Origin: Puffinus mauretanicus
Taxonomy: Eukaryota; Chordata; Aves; Procellariiformes; Procellariidae
Reading direction: 5' to 3'
DNA length: 64,000 bases
Assembly (NCBI GenBank): GCA_023333565.1
Contig: JAJKFH010000205.1
Span: 682,001 to 746,000, forward strand
This document shows, one piece after another, positions 11,990 through 26,727 of this stretch. Each line of letters starts with the position of its first letter. Positions within the stretch are counted from its first letter, which is position 1. The position numbers and the translations under genes are program-made. The notes below the pieces were generated by a model, which searched no databases, was not told the origin of the DNA, and saw only the letters and a program-made list of their open reading frames with translations.

Positions 11990-14900
11990 GTGTTCATTTA
12001 TGTGCTTGTTAGTTTCTAATGAAAACTTCAGCCAATGCAACAACTATTTGCAGCAATATTTTTATGGGGTTTTTTTTGAAGAGAGGAGAGATTACATTTT
12101 AAAAAAAAAAAAGTCTTCTCCCACATGCAAACATTTCTTTTCTTCCTTTCTTGTTTTTTATTTTCTGGAAACCAAACATTGAAAACCAAGAACTTAAACC
12201 AAGAACTGCAGTTACTCAAAGAAAATCCAGAAAAGAAATTTCTATTTCAGCAACCACTATTATTTTTTTTTTTAAAACCTTTCATGGAAGTTTTCATCAA
12301 TAGTGAAGGGGCAGAGAAATGCCTAGTTTGTAACCTGCCTGTCTTGATTCAGCTGCTTCAGTCTCAAATGTCAACAAATACTGGTGACTTTCAAAAATCC
12401 GTATGTTATGTTTTGGATGATATTTAGTCAAGCAATACTTCTCATGTATAGAATAGTCTTGATTACATTATCTAGTAGAATAAAAACAGATGGCAGTGGA
12501 GTAACTATTTATCTTCCTGGTGAATTTTAATATACGGGGAAGTGAGGGCACAAAAAGATTGGTTTCAACTTGGCATAATACGGTCACTGGGAGCTATGAA
12601 GGCTTTCCCCAACCAGCTCTGCTCATGCACCTAATCTTGACCTGAAGGCACTGCTACTGCTATAACCTTCTCCTACTTGAGCTAAACCATCTGATTTCCA
12701 CTTCCTCTTCTCAGCCTGTTCCTGGTTTGACTTCCTCTGCACCAGCACGGTTGCACACCATCTAGTGACCCGGCACAGCAGCGCAGCTCGGGAACCACAG
12801 GTACGTCCATCGGTGCAAAAGACCGGACAGACGAGAGTGATCCCTGGCAAACGTAGAAAATTACAGAACAGCTCACTGGAGTCAATAATTGAAGCGCTGC
12901 CAAATGTTGAGAAGTTTACCAGTGCTCACTGCAGTGGGGAGAATATTAATGTACTCCTGATGAAAACCTGGCCCATCCCTGTTTTGGATGTTTAGTATTT
13001 TCTGTGATTATGGCACAGCTGTTTCTGAGCCGGTAGCAGGCTTGAGTGATACTCTTTCATCGCATGTTCGATGATCAAGACCTGCTGCTTGTGTTTGTAC
13101 CATTTGTGGTTATACAGAGCAACCGTTCACCCCCCCAAAGCCATCGCTAGGGCCTACGCTGTGGAATAGGTGCAGTCAATGTGAGAAGCTGCTCTTGGGG
13201 GCAGAGAGGACAGTCTGGCAGGACAAAACTGAGCTCTGAACCTTTCGTAATGCAGTATGCTTAGCAGCCTGGGTGGATGCTGAATTTCATTATCCCTTCA
13301 AATTGCTGCAGATTCGTTCAAAGGAGCTTTCTCTTGTCGGTAGGGCCACACGACAAGAACCAGCACGTTCACATCTGACAATGACGTTAACCGCCTTTGG
13401 AGCAGCAGAAACAACCGCACCAGCCAAGCAGTGCTGTCTGCCAGCCTCAGAGATAGGTGAATTGGAGTATTCCTGCAGACACCTGCCAACCATGATCCAT
13501 CCCCTTCTGCCTCCCCTCCAGGTGAAACTCTGATTCAGCATCTTAAACAAAACCGCAAAACCTGCTTGTCAGTCTGGGAGCTCTCTCATCTCTCTCTTCC
13601 CTCCACCACAAGACTCTACATGCAGCCGTGCTGCTGCCCAGGGGCTGGAGCGCAGGAGCAGGGTACGTTCAGTAACAGCCTGACACCGGCTGCTGTTTGA
13701 GAAACTGCTGGGCTTTGGCTTGCTCGGGGAGAGCGGTTGATGCTCCCCAGGCTTGGCAAAGCTGTCTAGACTTGCACTCTCAAGGAGCGCTTTTCAGCAC
13801 GTCCTGGGCTTTGTCACCCAGACAAAACTCTATCAGGGGAGTTTGCTGCTTTTCAAAAGCAGAAGCCTGGTGGTTTGTTCCTACCCAGGCTTTTTTTCAT
13901 GTAATTTGATTGTATTTTATTTTTGCTAAGTGGCTTGAAGTGACAGCGAAGTAGAAACACAATAAAAGGGTAATCCTGAATGTAGTTATTGCTCCAAGCA
14001 GAGACGCTGGAGCCTTCCCAACCCCAGACTTGCTTTGGCCCCCAGAGCAGCCTCTCTTCAGGTGGGGAGGAGGGCCGAGTGACAAATTTTTAGCTGACTG
14101 GAGTTGGCCAGCATTTGTCCTCATCCTGATACAGCCTTTGCTGACATTCTTATACTTGCATGAGTCATCCTAGTCCTTATTGCAAGCCCCCCTTCCCCAG
14201 TCCTTGTTTTTTATGTTTGATGAGGTTCACATATCACAGTCAGGTTTATTTACTCTCTGGAGACTGGCGGATTTCTTTTCACATTTTCACTGATTTCCTA
14301 CAGCACAGAGTCCAAGTCGAGAACTAGCATTGCCTTCGTCCTTATAATTCAGCTGGCCTCTTTATCCTCTTCTTGCCTGACAAGTCCTTTTATTTCCTAT
14401 TGTAACCCAATTTTTTTTTGTCCTGTTCTCTGTAGTTAGTCAAATAGATCCATGCAAACTATTAAAAGCAGCCTTTTCAGAATAGAAGTACTCAACTTTT
14501 TATCTCTTCCCTTAACAGAAGTGCAGGCATACAGACTTTTGAGTTAAGTGAGAAGGGCAAATATATTAGCATTGGATATCAAAAGAAAGGCAGAAGGAAT
14601 TGTCATCCTACCTAATAAAATTAAAAATCCTGGGAAACACTGTGTTTAGAAAGTGGACATGATGGAATACCTCTCTTTCTTCTCATTACCTAAAACAGCT
14701 CAGACAGCCCCGGAATAAACATTAACCCACAATCTGGAATTTAAGACCTTTCCTCATCTGGGTGGCTGCAATGGTTGAAAACAAACATCTGAACATCCCT
14801 GAATTTGAAAATGGATCTGAACTATGCCATTACAGCCTCTCTCTCCCCCCTCATTAGGCTACATCTAAAGATATGAATTTTCCACTTGAAGAGTTGTAAA

Positions 14901-17900
14901 ACTGACCTTTGCCCTGTAGTGAACACATTTTGATAAGGCCCCAAGAATATTCCTGTAAATCAGGAGAAATGGCATAGATATGTCATTGAATCTTGAAAGA
15001 GAAGTTGATAGCGTAGAGTAACAAGAAGATACTAATTGTATTTAGAAAGCTTTTCATAAGATTGAATAGAAAGAATTAAGCTCCCCTGTGATTGCCTCAC
15101 AGCCCAAGCTGTTACGATGCTTGTAGAGGTCTACAAGAACTAGACTGTGATTTTTCCGAAGTTTGAAGTGATGTGGAAGCAAAACTCCAGGCTTTGAACA
15201 GTCAGTGAAAGTGAGATGAGAAAGCAGAGGATGTAGATGAACAAAGCAACTCCCACCTAACAAGAAAATTTGCATTAAAGTCCAGCCTCCTCTACAGATC
15301 AGGGACATGTCAATACCAGGACATGAAAACTGGGTTGCCTTCATTGTTTGGGCCAGAGTCACTAGCTTTTGGACAACTGTTTCTAGAGCTTCTCCTCAAG
15401 CACAGCTCCAAAGTCATTCCAGAGCTGGGTGGGTCCTTTTCTGACCTTAATCTGATCAGGGTAATGAGACTGCATGTGGTAGCACTTGCTAATCAGTGCT
15501 TGAAGCTACAAAGAGGGAAAGCTATCAGGCCCATTTGTATCCAGCCTCTAGCTAGAAGCACTGTGAGTCTTGAGCAGCCTTGTAAGTAGATGCCTTGTCT
15601 ATCCTTCATTCTCTACAGTTTTATACCAGTTGCCATATTTGCTACTTAGTTGAATATAGAAATGAGGAAACCCCTTACATGTTGTGCCTCTCCACACACA
15701 AAAATGGTGGTGGGTGACTATAGGAGTCTCCTTAGAAAGAGGCAGAGCTTCATCACTGCTATATCATCTCAGGTGGACTGGCAGAGGTCTTAGTAGGCTT
15801 TCCTGGAGAAGTTAAATCTGGATTAAATGTTAATGAGGCACATAAAGTACTTCATGCCCCTCAAAGATTTTGTTTCAAGCTCTTGGCAGACTTGGGCACC
15901 TGCTTCATGCTTTGATCAGCAACTTGCAGGGAAGGGGAGATACTTCTTCTGAACAAATGAAATTTGTTAACATGCATCCTTCCCAGAAAAATAACCCTGC
16001 ATATAGCTTGTAGTGCTTCTGCTTTAGTCTCTCCCTGTAAGCAGTCTCTATCTCCACCAGGAATTTTCTCTATGTTGGTTTCATCTAGGATCTGCAGCTT
16101 GTCTAGCAGTTTTCTATTTCAGGTCCTGTATACTTTTTTGTAATAACAGAGCCCATGAAACTTCCACCATAAACAAAATGCAAAATAATTTGCAAAGTTA
16201 GTGCTTCAGAACTTGCAACTGAACCTAGAATCCTTGGTTTGGACAAGGACATGGGTATTAAATCTCAGCCTAAAAATAATGCACTTAGGAGCTTAGCTGG
16301 AATATCCCTTCATAAGACTGTCTGTCATAGCTGAGCTCTACGAACAGTTTGGTACATTGCTGATCTGTCTCAGCGTGCTGTTAAGTTGTTTTTGTCTCCC
16401 CACTGCTGAGGCACATTCTTCTCGTTCACTTAATTTGTTTCTCTTGGAAAGTGTTTTTATTCAGCAGTTGTCACCAAGTCAATGTGACATGAAACAGGAG
16501 GGAGGAGAGGGCCATATTCTGCCTGACCTATTCAGTGTCTCCATTGCTGTGGCTGTACAGGGTAACTGTGGTCCATTTTTGTGTCCATCCTGCTGCTGTT
16601 TCTCTGACTCTCATTGCAGACCCTGCTGTCTGCCTACTTGGAGACAAATACAATCTTGACAATGCCTGTTGACAGTGGCTGAAATTTTGTTCCCTTTTCC
16701 CATTGCTGGTGACTACTGGAGCCCTCCCAGCCTTAGTAGTGAGCAGTTTCATCCAGTGAGCTGCACTTTCCAAAAGCCCTTCTGATTCTTCCACAGTCCT
16801 CAGTGCAGAATACTGCTTATATGGAGTTACTTAGAATGGGTTATATATAAACACACGTTTCGGCGCCTTTGGATTCACCACTCTATTCTTTCTTTCATGT
16901 CCTCCTGTCCTTCTCCCCTCCCTTCTCTGCTCCCTGCATGTCTTGTTATACCTTGTTTCTACATGCCTAAGTCATGCTTTAAATAACAGCTGTCTGATTC
17001 TTTGCTTCTTCCCATACCCAGCTAATTATTTTCAATTTATTGATTTTTCCACATGGAGATTAATGGGTTATTCAGCTCTCAAAGCCTATATCCACACAGC
17101 TGTGAGCTAATGCATGGGTATGGGAAGGGGTGGGGGTGTATGTGTTTATGTGGTTGATCACCTTTCCGATGAACTTGTGTAACAAACCAAAGGGATTTTT
17201 CTCCTCCTTACTCATTATAAAAAGCTTCAAACTTTTGCCAATGAGTAATCACATTTCACAGGGAATAAAAAGTAATAAATAAAAACCTGATAAGTTTGCA
17301 ATAAGAAAATTGTTAACATGTGTCTTTTCTATACCTTTAATTGCACTGGCTAATATATTCTGGGTGTGAAAGAGCCAGGCACAATGGCAAAGCACCACAG
17401 CACAGATGTGGGTGATGTGGGGTCAGAAGCTCCCCCAGGACCCCTCCTTCGGTCCCACCCCTCTGCCACAGCTCTTTCTGCTTCCTTGTGCAGCTGCATT
17501 ACCCTGTGGGGTGCAAACAAACAAACCTTTCCTTGGGTCTTTCTAGACAAAATCGTTTTGGTGGTCCAGTGTACAGCACAAGAGCTGCATCAGACAGCCA
17601 GGATAGGCACAAGAAGCGTTGGGTTCACTACTGATGAAAAAGTATCATGGAAACATAACTTCTGGGTATGAAACATTGACTCTGATCTTACTGGTTTATC
17701 TGACCGGTGAGATCCCATGGAATTATGCAAATATAAGGCTGTGGATTTGAGCCTTACATATCATTAATTGGTAATTTGGGGGGTAAGAACTTTTTTAATG
17801 TTTTGCAAACTCCTCTATTAGCAGTTTTCACACCACTTTATTTTGTCAAGTCAAGTGTGAGTGTGACCAGGCTCTATCTGTAAGACAGTAATTGGCAAGG

Positions 17901-20900
17901 GACTTGGGGAGAAGTTAAAGCAGTTAAAGAAAAAATTAACAGAAACATTGGCAAAGTGATTACTGTTTAGCAAGTCTGGGCTGAATATTTCCTGCTTTCC
18001 TGGAGCCTATCAAAATGGTAGCCTAGATTCTGTGCCTCATTAGGATCCTTTTGGCATGCTTGGCTTGCTGGGCCCTGAGCTGCAGATTTATAGTTGATAG
18101 CTGAACGCTGCAGACTTCACTAATTTCAGGGCATGTTCAGAACTCTTCAAAAATCAGCTCACTTGCTGATGTATGGATTGAGATGTCCAGCTTAAAAAAA
18201 CAAACAAACCCTAGTTGCTGCAGTGAAGCCCTCTTTAAACCTCTGACCTTGACTTTCATCCTTATTCCAATAAAACCAAAGCAAAAAAATACTTTTTCTG
18301 GACTTGACCTTCCTCTTGCCAGGGCTAGATGGATTCAGTTGGGTTCTAGGCAAGGAGTTCCTCCCACATCTGTTACAGTTTTGCTTGTGACTGCTGCTCC
18401 AAGAAGCCTATGTTGTCATGGGTAGGATGAGTTAAAATTACAATGTCCCAGTTAGAAGCACTGGTAAGATTTGACTGAGTGAGTTAGAAATAGTGATAAG
18501 GATGCAAGATTTAGGAATGAGGGGCTTAGACACAGGAAATTTGAGGCAGAACATGGTGTTGCTCTGACCAGAGAAACATGGCTGAAAGGCAAGACAGAAT
18601 TAGACACAGGCTAGAGATTTTTTTTTTTTCAAAACCAGTTCAAAAAGGGGATGGTGGGACAGCTGAAATGTGTCCAGATATTACTCATTTTTCCCCCAGT
18701 GTTAATCCCCAACACAAATTAACCTCAGTCATTTTCCTCTTCCCTCTTAGACACACGCTATTTGTCAAGCCATGTTGCCTTAACACTTCCTAACCAGCTG
18801 GAATAGATTTAGCCTGCCCAAGTAAAAAAAGAAGGCAACATGGCAGTCTTTGGATGAAGGAGCAAGCATGTCTCTTGTTGAGTGCAGGCTCTTGTAGGTC
18901 ATCACAGCACATGTGTGTCCCTCTCCTGGTATGGCTTTTGTTGAAAATGGCTCAAGGTACAAAAAAACTGAAGCTTCCTGTTAGGCTAGGAACGGATCAG
19001 TGTGGGTAAGGTAGCGTGGGCAGGAAGGCATGCAAGCATCTGGTTTGAATAGCTCCGTGCATGCAATATCAGCCAACTTTCTGTAGGTTTCACGGTTGTT
19101 GGGGTTTTTTTTATCCCAAAGCTCTGGAGCAGTGGTGGACCCCACCCTCCCTGTGCCTCCCAGGAAGGCTGCGAGGAAGCTCATTGAAAGGGGGTCAGTC
19201 TCCTTCATTTACAGGAGCTGCTGAGGGTAGAAATTACTCTGAAAAACCCAGAGGTGCTCCCAAAGGTCAAGTGTCTCCTGTGACACTTGGGAGGCAGGAG
19301 GACCTGGAGCCGTGATGTGCTTCTGATGGGAAAGCAACATGTGAGAAGACAGGCGACCGAACGGCCTGCAGGATACACATTCCTAAATGTCACTTAGCCA
19401 TACAACCTGCGAGGGCGGAAAAGTGGGCAGATGGAGAAATAATATTTTCATTGAAAATTCTCTACCTCTAAAATATTTCCTGTCAGGTTCCTTCCAAGGA
19501 GGGCCAAAGCGAGGAAGGAGGGGGGCCGAGGTGGGATGTATGGCAGTGGATACGAGTTTGTGATTCCTCAGGCCTCTCCATTTTGAGAGCATTTAACTCA
19601 ATCCCTTTTTTCTCCCCCTCCCTGAGAAAAGGATCATGCTAAGCATTACTGGAGCCGGAGGCAGTTTGGGAAGTGAAATAAACACCTGACTGTTAAATGC
19701 TAAAGGTTTACTCAACCAAAAATAAAAATAGTTCTGGTTTCCTCCACGATGCTCTAGAGTTACGTTCATCAGCGCACATGAGCTGGAGGTTTGCACAGGG
19801 GGAGTCTTGAAAGGTTGAAACTCTTCAGAGGGGAAAATTTTGAGGCAATAAGACAGGCCTCCCTCTGTCCTGTGAGAGCTCTGCCACTGAGAAAACGCTG
19901 CAGCTGTTTTCCTGGTGCAACCTAAAAATAAACTCCCTCCTCCTTTCCTAGCTGCTTGTATCAGTTTCATGGGTGCCATCGCAAACCCAAGATGTCAAGT
20001 GTAACGGGTCAGAGTCTCGAGGGTGGGCACAGTCCCCTTCACGTGGTCTGAGGGGCAGAAGGGAGCTGTGCCTCAGCACCCCAGAGGAAATCTCAAGGAG
20101 TTTGGGGCTAAAGTCATGGTGGCCTCTGGGTGTTCAGGAACTGCAAGTGGCAAATGATACAGAGCAAACACTACAACTGGGCAGTACGAACATGCCTGTT
20201 CAGAGATGGTCCCAATAAAGCAGAAATTATGGTGCAAACACTGACAATAGGAATCCTCACTGGAACTTTTTTTGCTGTAGCTCTGCCCATCGAGTTGAAG
20301 ACAACATGTTGCTATAGATGATCTGTGCCTCAGAGAGCCAAACTGGAGCATCAGAAAGTTGCAGTATGTGCGAAATTATTCTGCTTATGTGTCACCTCCA
20401 AAATACAAGATGGAAAATGCTATGTATTACAAAAGATATTTATTGGGGTTGATCATTTATGACACATACATTTGCAATATGTTTCCTTCTGTCAGGTCAT
20501 CCATAGATGGACTAGGAAATATCATTTAACACATATGAAATAGAGCAGATTCCTTCCCTGTATGGTGACTGCTTACAGATTCCCAAAGCTTGCCAACTTG
20601 TAAAGTAGCCCAAAAGGGCTATATGTGAACTAAACCATACTTGAATAGCTATTGCATTGTCCTATGTAGATATTCTTCTTTAGGTAGCAAAATAGATTAA
20701 GCAAACTGGAGAAAAGGGCACCCATTCTGTACATTTTTACTTGGGGAGGGAAATAGGATGATTAATGGGAGTCCAAACTGGCATCTCTATTCAAGTCAGC
20801 TAACACCAACTGCTTTGTGAAAAAAGTCCGCACCTTTCCCCTTCTTAACTGAGATGAAGCAAATCCATGGGATTCAAAATTATTCAGGACTCCCAGATGG

Positions 20901-22275
20901 ATAAGCTGGATTGGAATTACAAGACTCCCAAACTTGCATTTGCTCTTGGGAAATGGGCAGCCCAGAGAGAAAGAGAAACACCCAACCTGAGCTGAGGTAA
21001 TAGCAAAGCTGGATTAGCATGGAACTGCTCTCACTAAAATGAAATTTGCTGTAGTTTTAGGGTAAGAAATTAGAACAATTTGGGCAAAGAGAAATGAAAG
21101 CCACCTGTTTAAAGTTAGCCTTTAACCTATTCCCTCTGCCTTCCCTTTTGCTTTCTCTGTCTTTCAAATTCTCCCAGTATCTCTGCTTTCCATAGAAGCA
21201 AATCTTCCCCAGGGAAAGTCAATTCTGAAGGCAATTTTCCAAAAACCATTTGGCAGAATTGGCCGGTACTTCAACTGCAAACATGAAAAGGCATTTATTC
21301 CACTAACTCAAACGTAGTTTGAAAGAGACATTACTGAACTTGTTTTAGGAATATACTTTGACTGCATCAGTTTTATTGCTTCTTGTATAAATGTCAAACT
21401 CAATTTGCCTCAAAGCAGAAAAAAAACTCAAAGTACATGGTAATGTATATATTACATACAAAAACTGGGGAAAAAGGTGTTATCTCCATGGTAAACTCAA
21501 GTCCATACAATGTTAATTGTGCCCGTTGTACACACTCAGTATTTCATCAGTGGTAAAAAGAAGGAGGGTGTGTGATCCTGGTATTGAAGACTCGGTGTGT
21601 AGGATTGTTGTTAAGCTGGCCAGGTAATATAGGATCCTGAAGATCTAACAATTCTTAAATTTTTGTTGCTTAATTCTGCAATCTACAATTTTTCCTTTTC
21701 ATTCCTTAAAAGGGTTATTTTCCTGTTGTGTAAAGAATTTGTGGTAACCCCATTCTTTGTGCACCAAAAGCAGCATTCAGCCTTGGATTCTTAACACATC
21801 AGCTAACATACATTACATTTGAGATCCAGGACACCCAGCAGCAAAGAATTTTTTTCTTGGAAAGATGGGGAAAAATAGCAAGTCTTCTAAATTCCTATTT
21901 CAATCAGTACTCATTGCCAAATTTTCTAGCAAGCAGCGAATTGGCTATTTCAAAACACTTTATCTCAGCAAAACTGTAGTTGGAATTTCTTGGGGGCTAA
22001 GGAAGAAAGCACATTTTTAATCCAAAGGTTATCCCCCTGCTGAATTTCAAAGACTTGCTGCAGACAATGTGGAAGACAGAGCTTCCAGTGGAAAAAAATG
22101 CAGATTCTTTTATAATAAATAAAAAGTATTAAGTAACCTAAATAATCTCATTTCTGTCATTTTACTGTACAACAAAATCTGCAGAAATTTTAGGTATTAA
22201 GACAGACTACATATTAGGTGCTGTCATTTGTAAAATATTACTGTTAACACATTAGATTTTGCAATGGTTTCATTT
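11990..22275. other. Long non-coding stretch, no gene seen
   Basis: About 10 kb of mostly unique DNA. The section 12.6-14.1 kb is GC-richer with scattered CpGs, for example around 12765-12860. No open frame exceeds 128 codons (19593-19979 minus). None of the translated frames shows a domain, a signal peptide followed by a coherent protein, or a convincing splice-site pair. Pyrimidine-rich tracts occur at about 11255-11280 and 19600-19625. No ribosomal, transfer or known small RNA was recognised. Confidence 0.6.
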
Positions 22276-22287
22276 GCATTTTAAGGT

Positions 22288-22395
22288 CTGATCCTGCAAA
22301 ACTGTAACTTCCTTCATATGAGTAGCTGCAATGGCATCAGCAGTGCTTCTTATCTACATAAAGTTAATGTCTTGCACAATTATTTGCAGGATCAG
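22288..22395. mobile_element. Palindromic MITE-like element with 13-bp terminal inverted repeats
   Basis: CTGATCCTGCAAA at 22288-22300 is the exact reverse complement of TTTGCAGGATCAG at 22383-22395. The outline gctgatcctgcaaa...tttgcaggatcag is one I associate with a short palindromic DNA-transposon remnant scattered through amniote genomes. There is no coding capacity. The copy is about 108 bases long, non-autonomous and old. Confidence 0.6.
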
Positions 22396-22461
22396 GACAT
22401 AAGACTGAAAATGCAATTACTTTGTGAGTTACAAAAAAGAAAATGCTCTTTGGAATAGTAG

Positions 22462-22548
22462 GTGAGATTCTCTGCTGCAGTAAATGATATAGGACCCATT
22501 GAATTCAATGGAGCTATCCTGATTCACACCCGCTGATATGGCCCATTA
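22462..22548 (+). repeat. Ancient amniote dispersed repeat ('ttcaatggagct' type)
   Basis: Contains CCCATTGAATTCAATGGAGC, then tatcctgattcacacc and cgctgatatggcccatt. This follows a widespread amniote repeat with 'cattgacttcaatggagct...ctgatttacaccagctgaggatctggccc'. I do not know its library name with certainty. Confidence 0.55.
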
Positions 22549-22859
22549 ATTTTAGTGTATGAAAATGAATCTCTGCTCTAAAAATACCAATTAGTAATAA
22601 GCTTTGGGAAAGAAGAAAAAAATCAATTTAAATTCATTTTGTGTAATGCACATTTTCTGTTGCTATTTTAGTTAAATTATTATTATGTCTAATAATGGCA
22701 GGGCAATAGGTGCTGTCACTTCGGGAATTTGCAGCTATGATGGGTAGTATAAAAGTTAGTGATAGGGAAATTTCAGAAAAGCCCATCAATGTCATACAAT
22801 CGTCACTATTATGATTTGGATTAGGGTAGTGTGTCCCTTTCCCCGCTGAGATCACATCC

Positions 22860-23045
22860 CTGTAGTGCTGAACACACAGAGATTACACCAGCTCAAAACA
22901 ATTTACAGTCTAACTAGAAAAAATGAACAGATAAGAAGAGGGGAAACTGAGGCGAACAGAGCTTCCATAAGTAACTGAGCTTGGAGTCACTCTCATGCCT
23001 CTTGACTCACGGCCAGGTGCGCTATTCAACACGTCAGGCTGATCC
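22860..23045 (-). repeat. Ancient amniote SINE (MIR-like), minus strand
   Basis: The reverse complement of an amniote SINE is visible in order: 'caatttacagtctaac', 'aacagataagaagaggggaa', 'aactgaggcgaacagagc', 'ataagtaactgagc', 'ctcttgactcacggccag' and 'gtgcgctattcaac' (the head). It lies 300 bases from the 'ttcaatggagct' repeat and 460 bases from the MITE, so this is a small cluster of old insertions. Confidence 0.6.
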
Positions 23046-23049
23046 TCAG

Positions 23050-26000
23050 GAAGGTTTTTTTTTTTTAAGTGCATGTGCAAAAGTGAATATGTACCTTGGC
23101 ACTAAGCCAGTTTCAGCATTCAAACCACCCAGAGACAAGCATGCAAGCAAGATCCTGTGTGAACACCCAGCTCTGCAGGCATTGAAACACCAGTTGGTGC
23201 ATGGGGGTTATTTGCATGCTCATTTTGCTTCTATTCAGCACTCATCCCACATGCATTTGTGCAAAGAAGATCACACTCCTGTGCTGGAAAGTGAAGTGTT
23301 GTCTCTGTGCATTGCTATTCAGCATTAGTTTTTCATGAACAATAAAAGCCTTTTGGGATAAGTGGCACTCAAAGAGGATTCAAAGCTGGTTTCCTCATAC
23401 TCCAAGCAATCCCGAGATAGTAATGAATCGTAGTCATAGCTGGATTACTCACGGTTACTCATAATGTAAGAGCTAAAATAAAAAAAAAAAAAAATCTGGT
23501 TCATGCAGTGTATAATTGAAGGGTGGAACTCAAGTCCACAGGACATTGCAGAAGCCAAAAGTACCAGTTGGTTCAGAAAGTGATTTAAATCCCGGAGGAC
23601 AAACACAGCAAGGACTATTAAACATTATTGTCACTATCTGCAGATGACCAGAAGTGGGGAGGTTATGCTGAGGAGATCAACACTCACTGATTGCCTTGTT
23701 CTTGCAGTCTTTCCTCTGCAATGTGTAAGCGAGCATTGGGCATGCTGGATCTTTGCTTCACCCTAGTGTGGCTGAATAAGGGCGCACAGACTGGAGTTTG
23801 CCCTAGTCCCTGTGGTTAAGACATCCAAGCCCCAGTGTCTCACCACAGTGATTTAGGAAATTTAAATCTGTAGATGCTCTAATGTTGACGGGTATTTTTT
23901 TTAAGAAAATAAAAACAAGTCATATATCAGCTCAGCTATCTCATGGAGCTTTTTCAGGGACTGCTTTGGAAACCTACTGCTCTGTAACTGTGTATTGACT
24001 TTGAAGAGTTAAGCCCATTTAATTCTTGGGATGACATTAAAGTCATATTACAACAACCAAGAGTTCAGGGTCCAAAGCACAGCAAGCTGCTTCATGCAAC
24101 CTGGGGTTGCTCAGACCCTGCAGATATGGACCCCAAGATATGGAAGATTGTTATTTTCATCTAACCTTCAGTGGCTGAGAAATCAACAGCAGCAATTCAC
24201 AGAGGCAAGTCATGCTCAGGACATGAACTCCCTTCCTCCCTGATCCTCCTCTCCCACCAGCCCCGGTAGTTTCACCTTGTTCTGCAGTTATAAAGCTTTT
24301 TCTCAATGGCAGAGAAAGGAAAAAAAAAACAACCCAACATTTCTTCCTCTAAGAAACCTATTGACAGGCAGATCCTGTGGATTCCTCCTAGTACAGCTAT
24401 CTTTGAACTGAGGACTTCTTAGTGAATTTGGGGAGTTTCCTGGGGTTTTACTGTTTTTTTCCTAAATTGATTGTGGAATTTTTAAACAAGGTTGGTGCCT
24501 CTGATCTTTTTCTCAGCAGCTGCAAAATCTGTTTTCCCTCCACAACTTGTTCCACAGAAATCAGGTATTGGAAAAATTAAAGGGGAAAGGACAGCAGCAC
24601 CATTTGCAGAGCCAACCTCAAATGAAGCAAGGACCATTCCTATTGCTTTGTGAACAATCAAATATCCAAAAGGGCTTTGATGAAGTTTTGGGCTTATAAT
24701 ATTTGTGAATTACAGATAACTGCAAAAGTTTACTCTAGATTTTGATTTGAATATTGGACACTCCTAAAGATCATTAATGCTTACTCTTTGGTTCAGGTCC
24801 CAGCTGTGAAATACAGGTTTCTTGTTATTTCTTGTGTGCAGACTTTTTTTTTCCAAGCTTTCAACGATAAAGTGTCATTTGTAGTTTTCCACTTTTTTTC
24901 AGTGTATTTTCCATGTGTGATTCTGTATCTTTTTGTTATAAGGATACTATCCTAATTTGTGACAAGACAGTTTGATTTCAGTGAACTATGACTTTATACT
25001 GTGCCTGGACCTGGCCTGGCATTTTTAATGTCAGCCTGTGTCTATAGTTACATGCAGAGAGGTTACATTGCTGTGAATATAAACCAGGCTGGGAGACACA
25101 AACGACTGTGGCCGTAAGGACGAGAGAAACCTATAGGGATGAAACAACGCCCAGAGTCAGAACGGGACATTTTTGGAGTTATGTAAAGAAAGGTGGGTAA
25201 AGACATACACAAACACACACGCACACATTTTAATTTTGAGGTGTGTTATATTGTGTTTCTAGCTGGAACAACCAATAAAAATGCCAGATAAAAAGTTTTT
25301 CTTAAGAAACCTCAATCCTTCTTAAAAACAGCAAAGTGCTGAAAATCTGTACAAAAGTGTACTCTACGGGGATTTCTAAACTGAGTTTGGCTGTCTTGAG
25401 CCATCCTGATAAAGCAAGGATCAGCATCCAAGTACTTAGCTGGCTATCTACCCCAATCCTTTTGAGGGACTGCTACCACCAACCCAATCACATTTATTTC
25501 ACACTCAACCTTTCCAAATAATGTTGGAACCAGAAAGTTATTTATGTGACCTGCTTAATTGAAAGAGTATTTGTTGTCAGTGATCAAATAAACTGTTATT
25601 GATCTTCAGTATTGGAGGCTACTCACATGGAGCATTCTGGTACGTATTTTTCATTAAGACACTTTTCAGAAAAAAAAATCAGAATGCAAATGCAGCAAAA
25701 AAAATCCTATAGGGTACTGAAATAAAAAAATCAGAGTTTTGGGAGTGACTCCAAAGAAAAGCAACTGCAAAGCAGAAAGTAGCAACACCGCCAATGATTG
25801 CACGAAAACGTAAAGGCTTCAATACACACAACACCCGTCTCTGAAATCCCAACGTTTAGTGAGAGAAAACTATCTTAAATCACAGAGGAATGGCTTGGCC
25901 CTTTGTTTGGGCAAACAGAGATGAGTCTTGAAGAAAGGTGCAGCGGTCAGTGGGATTTCTCTTTGGTCTCTGATCTGAGCAAACCCTCTGCAAGACCTGA

Positions 26001-26700
26001 GACAGGCTACTTACTCCCACCTCTCATCTTTTCAATATAGTTGGGCATTATTCTTCTTAACTCTTTTAGAAAGTTAAATCTGATGTTGATTTGATCGGAG
26101 CTTGAGTGCCTAAGTCAGCTAGGGTCTGCAATACTAAACGACAAACTCCCCACGTACTTCAAAGATGTCGGTATCGGCACCACTCTTGCCTCCTTTTAAA
26201 TGAAGTACAAATTCCTTCCTTACCCTCTAAGAGTGATTCAAAGAATAGATGCAATGAAAAAGAGTGAAGAGCTCAGATGTTATGGTAACGAGGTCATGGC
26301 TGCTCTAACTATCCTGCTAAATAGAAAAGAGCCAGGGAGCAAAGTCCTAATCCTGAGGCCAAGGGGCACAGCCTGGCCTGTACCCATGCTGAAGGTTAGA
26401 GCTTATTTTTCTTGCAGAGGGCCAAATGCAAGCCAGGCTGAGTTATAGCAACTAACCTGTGAGGACTATGATGACCCAGGCTTTGAGCTCACTCCTTGAT
26501 GCTTTTACTTAGCGGTAGAGATGTACAAAGGAGGAGAAGTGACAGTCTTCAAATTCCAGCACTTTGTGCTTCTCCACCTTTTTGAGTTTGAAAGTAGAGA
26601 CTGAGACACAAGTAGTGGTTATTTACAAGAAACCTTCTGACCCAAAGGCATCATATAGCAGAAGAAAACACTAAATTATGGATTACCAGATGCTAAGAAG
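23050..26700. other. Non-coding stretch, no gene seen
   Basis: Unique AT-rich DNA with a 14-base A run at 23481-23494 and a CA-rich patch at about 25205-25228. The largest open frame is 82 codons. Nothing looks like an exon, promoter or structured RNA. Confidence 0.65.
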
Positions 26701-26727
26701 TTATCATTCCACACGCATCCAGTATCA

